Assembly: GCA_023407175.1 (NCBI GenBank)
Contig: JAEYMU010000052.1
Coordinates: 75,451-139,450, forward strand
Origin: Bacillota bacterium
GTDB lineage: Bacteria; Bacillota_A; Clostridia; Lachnospirales; Lachnospiraceae
Reading direction: 5' to 3'
DNA: 64,000 nucleotides
Below the pieces are notes generated by a model, which saw only the letters and a program-made list of their open reading frames with translations, had not been told where the DNA came from and did no database searches. A program made the translations under genes and the position numbers. Shown here piece after piece: positions 44,231 to 52,992 of this stretch; position 1 is the stretch's first letter; each line of letters begins with the position of its first letter.

Positions 44231-44282
44231 GCTGCATAGGTATTAAAAGACCGGTTAATCAAATTAACAGGGTCCCTGCAGC
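44231..44282. promoter_or_regulatory. Nested stem-loop with Rex-like dyad before nfnA
   Basis: Outer GCTGCA/TGCAGC (44231-44236, 44277-44282), middle GACC/GGTC, inner GTTAAT-CAA-ATTAAC (44254-44268). The inner dyad resembles the Rex consensus half-sites GTTAA/TTAAC but with five bases between them, not four. Either a DNA operator or a leader hairpin. Confidence 0.5.
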
Positions 44283-44351
44283 AGACTTAAGAAAGGAAAG
44301 AAACAGGAGTACGGCGGCCTTTATTTTTTATCCGGTAAATGGAGGTAAGTT

Positions 44352-45224
44352 ATGTATCAGATTATTACAAAAAAATCACTGAATTCCACTGTGACTTTAA
44401 TGGAAATAGATGCGCCCCTGGTGGCGAGGAAAGCCCAGCCGGGCCAGTTTATTATTCTAAGAACCGATGAGAAGGGGGAGAGAATTCCCCTCACAATAGC
44501 GGATTATAACCGTGATAAGGGTACGGTAACCATCATCTTTCAGATTGTCGGAGCGACCACCCAGATACTTGATCATATGAAGGAGGGGGATAGTCTGCAT
44601 GATTTTGTGGGACCCCTTGGCCGTCCTACCGAAACAGAGGGTAAGAAGAAGGTTGCCGTGGTAGGCGGCGGTGTGGGCTGTGCGATTGCTTATCCGGTTG
44701 TAAAGAAATTTCACGAACAGGGGGCCGAGGTTCATGCAATCATCGGCTTTCGAAATAAAGACCTGGTTATACTTCACGAGGAGTTTAAAACCAACAGCAG
44801 TAAGCTGGTGCTGATGTCTGATGACGGAAGCTGCGGCAGGAAGGGTCTGGTGACGGATGCCTTAAAGCAGTTGATTGAAAGTGGAGAAAGCTACGATGAG
44901 GTAATAACCATTGGTCCGTTAATTATGATGAAGTTTGTCAGCAGGCTGACCAAAGAATATGGAATTAAAACAATTGCAAGCATGAATCCGATTATGATTG
45001 ACGGAACAGGAATGTGCGGTGGCTGCCGGTTGACAGTAGGCGGGCAAACCAAATTTGCCTGTGTGGACGGGCCGGAATTTGATGCACATGAGATTGATTT
45101 TGATGAGGCAATTGCCCGTTCAGCAATGTACAAACCCTTCGAGAAGAAAGCACATGAAGAGGTTTGCAAGCTGTATCAAGGCAGAACGGAGGTCAATTAT
45201 GGCAGCAAATATGTCCTTGGTTAA
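44352..45224 (+). CDS. nfnA: NfnA: NADH-dependent ferredoxin:NADP oxidoreductase, small subunit
   Basis: 290 residues of the ferredoxin-NADP reductase/PyrK type: FAD site RIPLTIADY (about 37-45), nucleotide site GGGVGCAIAYPV (about 103-114), and a C-terminal [2Fe-2S] site DGTGMCGGCRLTVGG with a following FACVDGPEFD. With NfnB it reversibly bifurcates electrons: 2 NADPH + NAD + 2 oxidised ferredoxin give NADH + 2 reduced ferredoxin + 2 NADP. nfnB overlaps its 3' end by 26 bases. PyrK or SudB are alternatives excluded by the adjacent nfnB. Confidence 0.93.
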   Translation: MYQIITKKSLNSTVTLMEIDAPLVARKAQPGQFIILRTDEKGERIPLTIADYNRDKGTVTIIFQIVGATTQILDHMKEGDSLHDFVGPLGRPTETEGKKKVAVVGGGVGCAIAYPVVKKFHEQGAEVHAIIGFRNKDLVILHEEFKTNSSKLVLMSDDGSCGRKGLVTDALKQLIESGESYDEVITIGPLIMMKFVSRLTKEYGIKTIASMNPIMIDGTGMCGGCRLTVGGQTKFACVDGPEFDAHEIDFDEAIARSAMYKPFEKKAHEEVCKLYQGRTEVNYGSKYVLG

Positions 45225-46599
45225 GAATGAAATGCATGCTCAAGACCCGGAATTCCGAAGCAAAAATTTTCTCGAGGTTACGTTTGGCTATTCCAGGGAG
45301 CAGGCAATTGATGAAGCAAAAAGATGTTTAAACTGCAAGAATAAATTATGTGTTACCGGATGTCCGGTACAGATTGATATCCCTGCCTTTATACAGGAGG
45401 TGGCTGACGGTGATTTTGAAGCGGCCTATCAGGTGATAACCCACGCCAGCTCATTGCCGGCGGTTTGCGGCCGGGTATGTCCACAGGAAAGCCAGTGCGA
45501 GTCAAAATGTGTCCGGGGCATTAAAGGTGAGCCGGTGGCAATCGGCAGGCTGGAGCGCTTTGTGGCCGATTACCATAATGCAAACATCAAAGAAAAGATA
45601 AACAAGCCTATATCAAACGGGCATAAGGTAGCCGTGGTAGGCTCCGGACCCTCCGGTCTTGCCTGTGCCAGCGACCTGGCAAAGAAAGGCTATCAGGTTA
45701 CAGTCTATGAGGCTCTGCATCTGGCCGGTGGTGTACTGGTGTACGGAATCCCGGAATTTCGTCTTCCCAAGGCAATCGTTCAAAAGGAAATTGAGGGCTT
45801 AAAGGAGCTTGGGGTGGAGATCAAGACCAATGTGGTAGTCGGAAAAACCATTTCCATTGACGAGCTTTTTGAAGAATACGGCTATGAATCGGTGTTTATC
45901 GGTTCAGGAGCGGGGCTTCCCAAATTCATGAATATTAAGGGAGAGAATTTAAAGGGCGTATATTCCGCCAATGAATTTTTAACAAGAATTAATCTGATGA
46001 AGGCCTATCAGGAGAATGGTACAACCCCGATTCAAAAGGGCAGCAGGGTAGTTGTGGTAGGAGGCGGCAATGTCGCCATGGATGCTGCCAGGTGTGCAAG
46101 GCGCCTGGGGGCGGATGTCACGGTAATCTACCGAAGAACCGAGAAGGAGCTTCCGGCCCGTCTTGAGGAGGTAGAGCATGCCAAGGAGGAAGGAATTGAG
46201 TTTATGTTCCTTACCAATCCGCTCGAAATTAAGGACACAGAAGACGGCTGGGTAAATTATGTAGTCTGTGAGGAAATGATGCTGGGTGAGCCGGATGCAT
46301 CGGGAAGACAAAAGCCGATTCCTGTTCAGAACAGCGAATTCTACGTTAAGGCTGATTGCGTCATTATGTCCATCGGAACTTCTCCTAATCCCCTGATTAA
46401 GGATACCACCAAGGGGCTGGCAACCCAGAAATGGGGAGGAATTATTGCGGATGAAGACACAGGCCTCACCTCACGCAAGGGAATTTATGCCGGCGGAGAT
46501 GCCGTAACCGGAGCGGCAACCGTTATTCTTGCCATGGGAGCAGGCAGGAATGCAGCGGCGGCAATCGATGAATATATCAGGGAGGAAAGCCATGTTTGA
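45199..46599 (+). CDS. nfnB: NfnB: NADPH-binding subunit (GltA-like)
   Basis: 466 residues from the ATG at 45199 (GGAGG upstream, inside nfnA). N-terminal double [4Fe-4S] domain (CLNCKNKLCVTGCPVQIDIP, CGRVCPQESQCESKCVRG), then two FAD/NADPH Rossmann regions: VAVVGSGPSGLACASDLAKK (about 140) and VVVVGGGNVAMDAARCARRL (about 285), ending GDAVTGAATVILAMGAGR. Length equals known NfnB and not the large glutamate synthase. It houses the bifurcating FAD. The gene ends inside the first codons of hydC (8-base overlap), so nfn and hyd genes are co-translated. Confidence 0.94.
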   Translation: MAANMSLVKNEMHAQDPEFRSKNFLEVTFGYSREQAIDEAKRCLNCKNKLCVTGCPVQIDIPAFIQEVADGDFEAAYQVITHASSLPAVCGRVCPQESQCESKCVRGIKGEPVAIGRLERFVADYHNANIKEKINKPISNGHKVAVVGSGPSGLACASDLAKKGYQVTVYEALHLAGGVLVYGIPEFRLPKAIVQKEIEGLKELGVEIKTNVVVGKTISIDELFEEYGYESVFIGSGAGLPKFMNIKGENLKGVYSANEFLTRINLMKAYQENGTTPIQKGSRVVVVGGGNVAMDAARCARRLGADVTVIYRRTEKELPARLEEVEHAKEEGIEFMFLTNPLEIKDTEDGWVNYVVCEEMMLGEPDASGRQKPIPVQNSEFYVKADCVIMSIGTSPNPLIKDTTKGLATQKWGGIIADEDTGLTSRKGIYAGGDAVTGAATVILAMGAGRNAAAAIDEYIREESHV

Positions 46600-47065
46600 T
46601 TATACAGTTGTTGACAACATTGTGGAGGAGCTTGGCTGTAAGCAGAGAGCAATCATCGCAATATTACAGGCCATACAGGAGCACTATCACTATCTGCCCG
46701 GAGAAGTATTCCCCTATTTGTCAAAAAAATTAGGAATCAGTGAGGCTAGAATTTACAGCACAGCCACCTTCTATGAGAATTTTTCCCTGCAGCCCAAGGG
46801 GAAATTCGTTATTAAGGTATGTGACGGAACTGCCTGCCATGTAAGAAAATCCATTCCGATACTGGAGCGTCTGCGCAGTGAGCTTGGACTTTCGGATAAG
46901 AAAGCAACCACAGAGGACTTAGGCTTTACGGTTGAGACCGTTTCCTGCCTGGGAGCCTGCGGCCTTGCGCCGGTAATTACGGTGAATGATAAAGTATATC
47001 CGGCCATGACCCCGGATAAAACCTCGGAGCTTTTGAAGGAACTGAAGGAGGAGCTGACATGCTAA
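46592..47065 (+). CDS. hydC: HydC/NuoE-like [2Fe-2S] subunit of hydrogenase 1
   Basis: 157 residues from the ATG at 46592, overlapping nfnB. N-terminal helical bundle, then a thioredoxin-like [2Fe-2S] domain with VCDGTACHVRKS (C-x4-C) and SCLGACGLAP (C-x3-C). Homologue of NuoE of complex I; in trimeric hydrogenases it passes electrons with HydB. Overlaps hydB by seven bases. Confidence 0.93.
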   Translation: MFDYTVVDNIVEELGCKQRAIIAILQAIQEHYHYLPGEVFPYLSKKLGISEARIYSTATFYENFSLQPKGKFVIKVCDGTACHVRKSIPILERLRSELGLSDKKATTEDLGFTVETVSCLGACGLAPVITVNDKVYPAMTPDKTSELLKELKEELTC

Positions 47066-48927
47066 AGACAAGAGAAGATTTGAGCCGCATACGCTTCGTC
47101 TATTCCAAGGCGCTTTCGGCGCAGACGAAGAAAATACTGGTCTGTGCCGGCACCGGCTGTGTCTCCAGCGGTGCGCTTGAGATATTTGACCGGCTGACAC
47201 AGCTGATGCAGGAGTGTAATATTCCCTGCACTGTGGAGCTTGAGAAGGAACCTCACGGGGAATCTGTCGGTATGAAAAAAAGTGGCTGCCATGGCTTCTG
47301 TGAGATGGGTCCCTTAATCCGCATTGAGCCCGAGGGGTGGCTTTATACCAGGGTAAAGCTCTCCGACTGTGAAGAAATTATAGAGAAAACCATAATTGCA
47401 GGTGAGAATATCGAGCGCCTGGCATATCAGAAGAATGGCACCGTATTCAGGAAACAGGAGGATATTCCCTTCTATAAGAAGCAGACCCGAATGGTGCTGG
47501 AGCATTGCGGGCAGATTGACGCAACCTCTATTCAGGAATACTTTGGCATCGGCGGCTATGCAGCCTTTGAAAAGGCACTGTTTGATATGACGGCAGATGA
47601 CATTATAAATGATATCACAGAGTCAAACCTGCGAGGCAGAGGGGGCGGCGGCTTTCCTGCCGGGCGTAAATGGTCCCAGGTAAAAAGGCAGAAGGAATCC
47701 CAGAAATATGTGGTGTGCAATGGTGATGAGGGTGATCCGGGAGCCTTCATGGACCGGAGCATCATGGAGGGCGATCCCCACAGGATGCTGGAAGGTATGA
47801 TGATTGCGGGGCTGGCCTGCGGAGCTTCGGAAGGATATATCTATGTACGTGCGGAGTACCCGATGGCAGTAAGCCGGCTTAAGACGGCAATAGAGCAGGC
47901 AACACGGTACGGACTTCTGGGGGAGCATATCCTTGGAACAGATTTCAGCTTCCGAATTCATATCAACCGGGGAGCCGGAGCCTTCGTCTGCGGAGAGGGC
48001 AGCGCACTTACCGCTTCTATTGAAGGAAAACGCGGTATGCCAAGGGTAAAACCTCCAAGAACCGTGGAACAGGGTCTGTTTGATAAGCCGACTGTGTTGA
48101 ATAATGTGGAGACCTACGCCAATGTTCCGGCTATCATTTTGCAGGGAGCGGCCTGGTATAGGAGCATCGGCCCGGAGAAGAGTCCGGGTACCAAGGCATT
48201 TGCCCTAACCGGCAATATCGAAAATACCGGTCTGATCGAGGTACCCATGGGTACTACACTGAGAGAAGTAATCTTTGATATCGGCGGCGGAATGCGCGAT
48301 GGCGAGGAATTTAAGGCAGTACAAATCGGAGGACCCTCCGGCGGGTGTCTTACGAAGGAGGATCTTGATCTGCCTCTTGATTTCGATTCGCTGAAAAAGG
48401 CAGGCGCAATGATCGGCTCCGGCGGTCTGGTCGTTATGGACGAAAATACCTGTATGGTTGAGGTTGCCCGCTTTTTCATGAACTTTACTCAAAATGAATC
48501 CTGTGGCAAGTGTGTCCCCTGCCGTGAGGGGACCAAACGAATGCTGGCCATACTGGAGCGTATTGTAGAAGGAAAGGGCGAGGACGGAGATATCGAGCTG
48601 CTTCTGGAGCTTGCGGATACCATTTCGGCAACAGCACTCTGCGGACTTGGCAAATCTGCTCCCTTCCCGGTGGTCAGCACAATAAAGCATTTTCGTAAAG
48701 AATATGAAGCACATATTTATGATAGATACTGCCCGACAGGCAACTGTCAGAAGCTAAGAAAAATCTCCATTGCTCCGGCGCTTTGCAAGGGCTGCAGCAA
48801 ATGCTCCAGAGTCTGTCCGGTGGGAGCGATCTCTGGCAAGGTGAAGGAACCATTTGTTATTGATGAAGCAAAGTGCATCAAGTGCGGAGCCTGCGTAACA
48901 GTCTGTCCGTTCCATGCGATCAGTTAA
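47059..48927 (+). CDS. hydB: HydB/NuoF-like FMN- and NAD(P)-binding subunit of hydrogenase 1
   Basis: 622 residues: N-terminal thioredoxin-like [2Fe-2S] domain (CAGTGCVSSGA, SGCHGFCEMGP), FMN/NAD(P) core (GRGGGGFPAGRKW, NGDEGDPGAFMDRS, IYVRAEYP), the N3-type cluster ESCGKCVPCREGTKR, and two C-terminal [4Fe-4S] motifs (CKGCSKCSRVCP, CIKCGACVTVCP). In the nucleotide-site loop, where the partner paralogue reads CGEETAL, this protein reads CGEGSAL, which might change NADH/NADPH preference. It takes electrons between NAD(P)H, ferredoxin and HydA. hydA starts 17 bases after its stop. Confidence 0.94.
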   Translation: MLKTREDLSRIRFVYSKALSAQTKKILVCAGTGCVSSGALEIFDRLTQLMQECNIPCTVELEKEPHGESVGMKKSGCHGFCEMGPLIRIEPEGWLYTRVKLSDCEEIIEKTIIAGENIERLAYQKNGTVFRKQEDIPFYKKQTRMVLEHCGQIDATSIQEYFGIGGYAAFEKALFDMTADDIINDITESNLRGRGGGGFPAGRKWSQVKRQKESQKYVVCNGDEGDPGAFMDRSIMEGDPHRMLEGMMIAGLACGASEGYIYVRAEYPMAVSRLKTAIEQATRYGLLGEHILGTDFSFRIHINRGAGAFVCGEGSALTASIEGKRGMPRVKPPRTVEQGLFDKPTVLNNVETYANVPAIILQGAAWYRSIGPEKSPGTKAFALTGNIENTGLIEVPMGTTLREVIFDIGGGMRDGEEFKAVQIGGPSGGCLTKEDLDLPLDFDSLKKAGAMIGSGGLVVMDENTCMVEVARFFMNFTQNESCGKCVPCREGTKRMLAILERIVEGKGEDGDIELLLELADTISATALCGLGKSAPFPVVSTIKHFRKEYEAHIYDRYCPTGNCQKLRKISIAPALCKGCSKCSRVCPVGAISGKVKEPFVIDEAKCIKCGACVTVCPFHAIS

Positions 48928-48944
48928 TAGTAGGGAGAAAACAT

Positions 48945-50636
48945 ATGGAAATTGAAAATATTATGACAATTGATGGAATACCGGTGAAGATTGGCGCGGA
49001 GAAGAATCTTCTGGAGCTGATCCGTAAGGTTGGGATAAAAATGCCCACCTTCTGCTATCATTCCGAGCTTTCTATTTACGGAGCCTGTCGTATGTGCATG
49101 GTGGAAAATGAATGGGGCGGATTGGATGCAGCCTGCTCCACCATACCGAAGGCAGGAATGAAGATAAGGACGAATACGGAAAGGCTGCGTAAATACCGCA
49201 GAAACATCCTTGAGCTTTTGCTTGCCAACCACTGCAGGGACTGTACCACCTGCAGCAATAACGGGAAATGCAAGCTTCAGGAGCTGGCGGTACATTTTAA
49301 TATTACCGGAGTACGCTTTCCGAATACGGCAGCAGAGCCTAAGATCGATGATTCTTCTCTTTGTATTACCCGTGATGCAAATAAGTGCATTCTTTGCGGT
49401 GACTGCGTAAGAATGTGCAATGAGATACAGAACGTGGGTGCAATTGATTTTGCCCATAGGGGTTCAAAGATGACAATCAGTACGGCCTTTGAAATCCCCA
49501 TCGCTCAGTCGCCCTGCATCGGCTGCGGACAATGTGCGGCAGTCTGTCCGACAGGAGCCATTGTGGTTAAAAATAATACCCAGAAGGTGTGGGAAGCACT
49601 GGATGATCCTAATACCAAGGTTACGGTACAGGTTGCGCCGGCAGTTCGTGTGGGACTTGGCAAGAAGATGGGAATGAACCCTGAGGAAAATGCCATGGGC
49701 AAGCTGGTGGCAGCTCTTCGCCGCATCGGCTTTGACGAAATCTATGATACCAGTGCAGGAGCCGACTTAACGGTACTGGAGGAAAGCAGCGAATTCATAC
49801 AGCGTATCCAAAAGAATGAGAAGCTGCCACTCATTACCTCCTGCTGTCCGGCCTGGGTTCAATACTGTGAGAAGAATTATCAGGAGCTTTTGCCCAATGT
49901 ATCAACCTGCCGCTCCCCGATGGAGATGCTGGCTTCTGTGGTAAAGGCACAGTCCGGTTCCTCCGCCCGCCGTCATGTGCATGTAGCGGTAATGCCCTGT
50001 ACTGCAAAAAAATATGAGGCAGCCAGGGAGGAATTTGAGCTGGATGGAAAACCGAATGTCGATTTTGTCATAACGACTCAGGAATTAATTCAGATGATCA
50101 AGGAATCCGGTCTGCTGTTTACGGAGCTTGAGCCGGAGGCTGTGGATATGCCCTATGGCACAATTACAGGCGCCGGAGTAATCTTTGGAGTGACCGGAGG
50201 TGTTACGGAAGCGGTGCTTCGAAGACTCTCTTCGGATAAATCAAAAGCAGCCCTGATGTCCATTGCTCTTAAAGGAGTGCGGGGCATGAAGGGAGTGAAG
50301 GAAACCACTGTGAAATACGGTGAGAGGGAGCTCAAGGTTGCCGTAGTCAGCGGGCTTAAGAATGCAAGTGACCTGTTAGAGAAAATCAGGGAAGGTGAGC
50401 ATTATGACTTTATTGAGGTCATGGCCTGCCCCGGAGGCTGTGTAAGTGGTGCCGGACAGCCCTTTGCACAGACTAAGGCGCGAGAGAGCAGAGGAAAGGG
50501 CTTATATTCAGCCGATAAGCAGTGCAGTATCAAGTTTTCGGAGGAAAATCCGATGATTTTACCCTTGTATCAGGGAATATTAAAGGGCAGAGTACACGAG
50601 CTGCTGCATGTGGATTATCTGAAGGGAAAGGAGTAG
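48945..50636 (+). CDS. hydA: [FeFe]-hydrogenase catalytic subunit of hydrogenase 1
   Basis: 563 residues from the ATG at 48945 (AGGGAG site); the open frame to 48873 overlaps hydB and lacks one. N-terminal [2Fe-2S] domain (Cys 37, 48, 51, 64), His-Cys3 cluster HCRDCTTCSNNGKC (96-109), two [4Fe-4S] motifs (148-158, 191-201), and H-cluster motifs TSCCPAW (298-304), MPCTAKKYE (350 on) and EVMACPGGCVSGAGQP (about 490). All four H-cluster cysteines and the proton-relay Cys300 are in place. M3-type enzyme of a trimeric, probably bifurcating hydrogenase. Confidence 0.95.
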   Translation: MEIENIMTIDGIPVKIGAEKNLLELIRKVGIKMPTFCYHSELSIYGACRMCMVENEWGGLDAACSTIPKAGMKIRTNTERLRKYRRNILELLLANHCRDCTTCSNNGKCKLQELAVHFNITGVRFPNTAAEPKIDDSSLCITRDANKCILCGDCVRMCNEIQNVGAIDFAHRGSKMTISTAFEIPIAQSPCIGCGQCAAVCPTGAIVVKNNTQKVWEALDDPNTKVTVQVAPAVRVGLGKKMGMNPEENAMGKLVAALRRIGFDEIYDTSAGADLTVLEESSEFIQRIQKNEKLPLITSCCPAWVQYCEKNYQELLPNVSTCRSPMEMLASVVKAQSGSSARRHVHVAVMPCTAKKYEAAREEFELDGKPNVDFVITTQELIQMIKESGLLFTELEPEAVDMPYGTITGAGVIFGVTGGVTEAVLRRLSSDKSKAALMSIALKGVRGMKGVKETTVKYGERELKVAVVSGLKNASDLLEKIREGEHYDFIEVMACPGGCVSGAGQPFAQTKARESRGKGLYSADKQCSIKFSEENPMILPLYQGILKGRVHELLHVDYLKGKE

Positions 50637-50643
50637 GATTCCT

Positions 50644-50913
50644 ATGCTTGAGATTAGTATTTGTATTGGAACCTCCTGTCATCTGAACGGAGCCTATAAT
50701 GTGGTGCAAACCTTTCAGCAGCTTATTGAGGAGGCTTCCCTCCATGACCAAATCGATATTAAGGCCTGCTTTTGCATGAGGAAGTGTCAGAATGACGGAG
50801 TGTCTGTTGCAGTCGGTGAAGAGAGCTTTCGGGTTACCCCGGAGGAGGCCGGAGAGTTTTTTAAAAACGAAATCATAAAAAGGCTCCCCTCATTATTTGA
50901 GATGCCGCTTTAG
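50644..50913 (+). CDS. Small thioredoxin-like [2Fe-2S] protein, first of two
   Basis: 89 residues, starting seven bases after the hydA stop. One thioredoxin-like ferredoxin domain: ICIGTSCHLNGAYNV (C-x5-C counting from the first Cys) and ACFCMRKCQNDGVSV. It resembles the N-terminal domain of HydB. The C-terminal stop lies in the loop of a perfect hairpin. Probably an electron carrier for the hydrogenase or for the sensor downstream. Confidence 0.85.
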   Translation: MLEISICIGTSCHLNGAYNVVQTFQQLIEEASLHDQIDIKACFCMRKCQNDGVSVAVGEESFRVTPEEAGEFFKNEIIKRLPSLFEMPL

Positions 50914-50920
50914 CGGCATC
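50901..50920 (+). other. Perfect hairpin over a stop codon
   Basis: GATGCCGCT-TT-AGCGGCATC; the TAG stop (50911-50913) begins in the two-base loop. No T-tract. It may be an mRNA end or stability signal that sets the ratio of upstream to downstream products. Confidence 0.6.
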
Positions 50921-50946
50921 GTAATTGGAAGGTTGGGAGTAATTTC

Positions 50947-51192
50947 ATGAATATTTATATCTGTGTCGGAAGCTCCTGTCACCTCAAGGGCTCCTATGAT
51001 GTAATTGAATTAATGAAAGAGGCGATTAAAAAGCACCGATTGGAGGATAAAATTATACTGTCGGCAGCCTTTTGCCTTGGGCGTTGTACGGATGGTGTAT
51101 CGGTGAAAATAGATAACGAGGTCATATGCAGTGTATCCAAAGAGAACTTTGATGAGTTCTTCAGGGATTACATTTTGGCCAGGGTGCGCTGA
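50947..51192 (+). CDS. Small thioredoxin-like [2Fe-2S] protein, second of two
   Basis: 81 residues, a paralogue of the preceding protein: ICVGSSCHLKGSYDVIELMK and AAFCLGRCTDGVSV, with the same spacing of the four Cys. A tandem duplication with divergence is likely. GGAAGGTTGGGAG lies upstream of the ATG. It is followed by 120 bp and the sensory hydrogenase gene. Confidence 0.85.
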   Translation: MNIYICVGSSCHLKGSYDVIELMKEAIKKHRLEDKIILSAAFCLGRCTDGVSVKIDNEVICSVSKENFDEFFRDYILARVR

Positions 51193-51312
51193 CCGCCTGG
51201 GACCTATGGCAAATGAACTTCCATTGTCAATGTACCTTGATTTTGATTTGTTATAGACATCAAACGATCAGCGTTATAAGCTGCAGGATATGGAAAGGCG
51301 TGGAGATCAACT

Positions 51313-52992
51313 ATGAATCACTACATTCAGCTTAAAAAATCCAATTGCAAAAACTGTTATAAATGCATTCGTCACTGTCCCGTAAAATCAATCCGTTTTG
51401 CCGATCATCAGGCCAATATAGTAAAGGAGCAGTGCATCCTGTGCGGAGAATGCTTTGTAGCCTGTCCCCAGGATGCAAAGCAAATACGAAACGATGTCGG
51501 CAAGGTAAAGGAGCTGCTTGCCTCCGGCCAACCGGTTTATGTAAGCATGGCACCCTCCTTTGCTGCAAATTATGATACGGATATTGATTCCATGAAGGAG
51601 GCTCTGCTTAGGCTTGGCTTTGCAGGGGCTGAGGAAACAGCAATCGGGGCTGAGCTTGTTAAGAAGCGTTATGAAGAAATCCTGGAAGCCGGTGACACAA
51701 AGCTCATGATATCCTCCTGCTGTCCTACGGTAAATATGCTGATACAAAAGTATTATACAGAGGCCATTCCTTATCTGGCTAAGGTGGTTTCTCCCATGCA
51801 GGCCCATGGACAAAAGCTTCGCAGGGAGCATCCGGGGGCTTATGTTGTATTTATCGGGCCATGCATCGCCAAGAAGGAGGAAGCGGACCAGTATCCGGGG
51901 ATTATTGATTGTGTACTTACCTTCGAGGAATTGGCGGGATGGCTTAGAGAAGAGAATATAACAATAAATTCTTCCGGAGCATGCAACCTGGCTGATATAG
52001 GAAGAAGCAGATTTTTTCCGGTCTGTGGCGGTATCATACGCTCCATGCAGGAGAGAAGGAAGGACTATGATTATATTGCAGTTGACGGGATTGACAATTG
52101 TATCCGCGCGATTAAGAATATCATAAGCGGAGGGCTTTCCAATTGCTTTATCGAAATGTCGGCCTGTTCCGGAAGCTGCATTGGAGGTCCGGCGATGGAT
52201 AAGGAGCATCATATGCTGATCTCTGATTATATCCGGATTAACCATTATGCGGGAGAGAGGGATTTTGCCGTAGAGCCTTACGGAAAAGAGCTTATGGCTA
52301 AGCATTTTGCAAGCCTTGGCAGCAACGGACAGATACCCGGAAGCATAGCAATCAATGAAATCCTTCGAAAAATGGGGAAAGCATCACCTGAACAGGAGCT
52401 TAATTGCGGAAGCTGCGGCTATAATACCTGCCGTGAGAAGGCGATTGCGGTGTATCAGGGAAAAGCCGACCTTACCATGTGCCTTCCATTTTTAAAGGAA
52501 AAGGCAGAGAATTTCTCAGATAATATCATAAGTAATATGCCAAGCGGTATCATTGTATTGAATGAGGAATTTGAGATACAGCAGATCAACAGGGCCGCCA
52601 AGCAGATTTATAATATACCGAATTATCAGAATGTAATTGGTGAGCCAATTGTACGGTATGTAAATCCTGCGGTTTATTGTGAGGTTTTAAACAGCAGGCG
52701 CAGTGTGCGGGACCGGTTAAGCTTTTTGGAGGATTATCAGAAATACGTGGAGGAAACGGTTCTTTACGATCCAACCTATCATATTATTATCAGCATCATG
52801 AAGGATGTAACAACGGAAGAAAAATCAAAGCTTGACAAGGAAAAGGTGAACCGCCAGACGGCCCAGATTGCAGATAAGGTAATTGAGAAACAGATGCGGG
52901 TAGTTCAGGAAATTGCCTCCCTGCTTGGAGAAACAACCGCCGAGACTAAAATTGCACTGACGAAGCTAAAGGAGAGTATGCATTATGAATAA
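51313..52992 (+). CDS. Sensory [FeFe]-hydrogenase with PAS domain (HydS-like)
   Basis: 559 residues. Two [4Fe-4S] motifs (NCKNCYKCIRHCP, QCILCGECFVACP; 11-60), an H-cluster domain (about 75-340) with changed motifs SSCCPTV, GPCIAKKEE and EMSACSGSCIGGP, a Fes-type cluster motif NCGSCGYNTC (about 375), and a PAS domain (about 405-520) ending in a coiled segment. This is the layout of group C putative sensory hydrogenases, which are thought to sense H2 and signal through attached domains rather than make H2 in bulk. The next gene, a phosphatase, overlaps by eight bases and is the likely output partner. Confidence 0.88.
   Translation: MNHYIQLKKSNCKNCYKCIRHCPVKSIRFADHQANIVKEQCILCGECFVACPQDAKQIRNDVGKVKELLASGQPVYVSMAPSFAANYDTDIDSMKEALLRLGFAGAEETAIGAELVKKRYEEILEAGDTKLMISSCCPTVNMLIQKYYTEAIPYLAKVVSPMQAHGQKLRREHPGAYVVFIGPCIAKKEEADQYPGIIDCVLTFEELAGWLREENITINSSGACNLADIGRSRFFPVCGGIIRSMQERRKDYDYIAVDGIDNCIRAIKNIISGGLSNCFIEMSACSGSCIGGPAMDKEHHMLISDYIRINHYAGERDFAVEPYGKELMAKHFASLGSNGQIPGSIAINEILRKMGKASPEQELNCGSCGYNTCREKAIAVYQGKADLTMCLPFLKEKAENFSDNIISNMPSGIIVLNEEFEIQQINRAAKQIYNIPNYQNVIGEPIVRYVNPAVYCEVLNSRRSVRDRLSFLEDYQKYVEETVLYDPTYHIIISIMKDVTTEEKSKLDKEKVNRQTAQIADKVIEKQMRVVQEIASLLGETTAETKIALTKLKESMHYE

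Noticed and set aside
51388..52305. 305-codon open frame on minus, antisense to the sensory hydrogenase
   Set aside because: Lies wholly within a gene with clear motifs on plus; its translation has no family features and no ribosome site.
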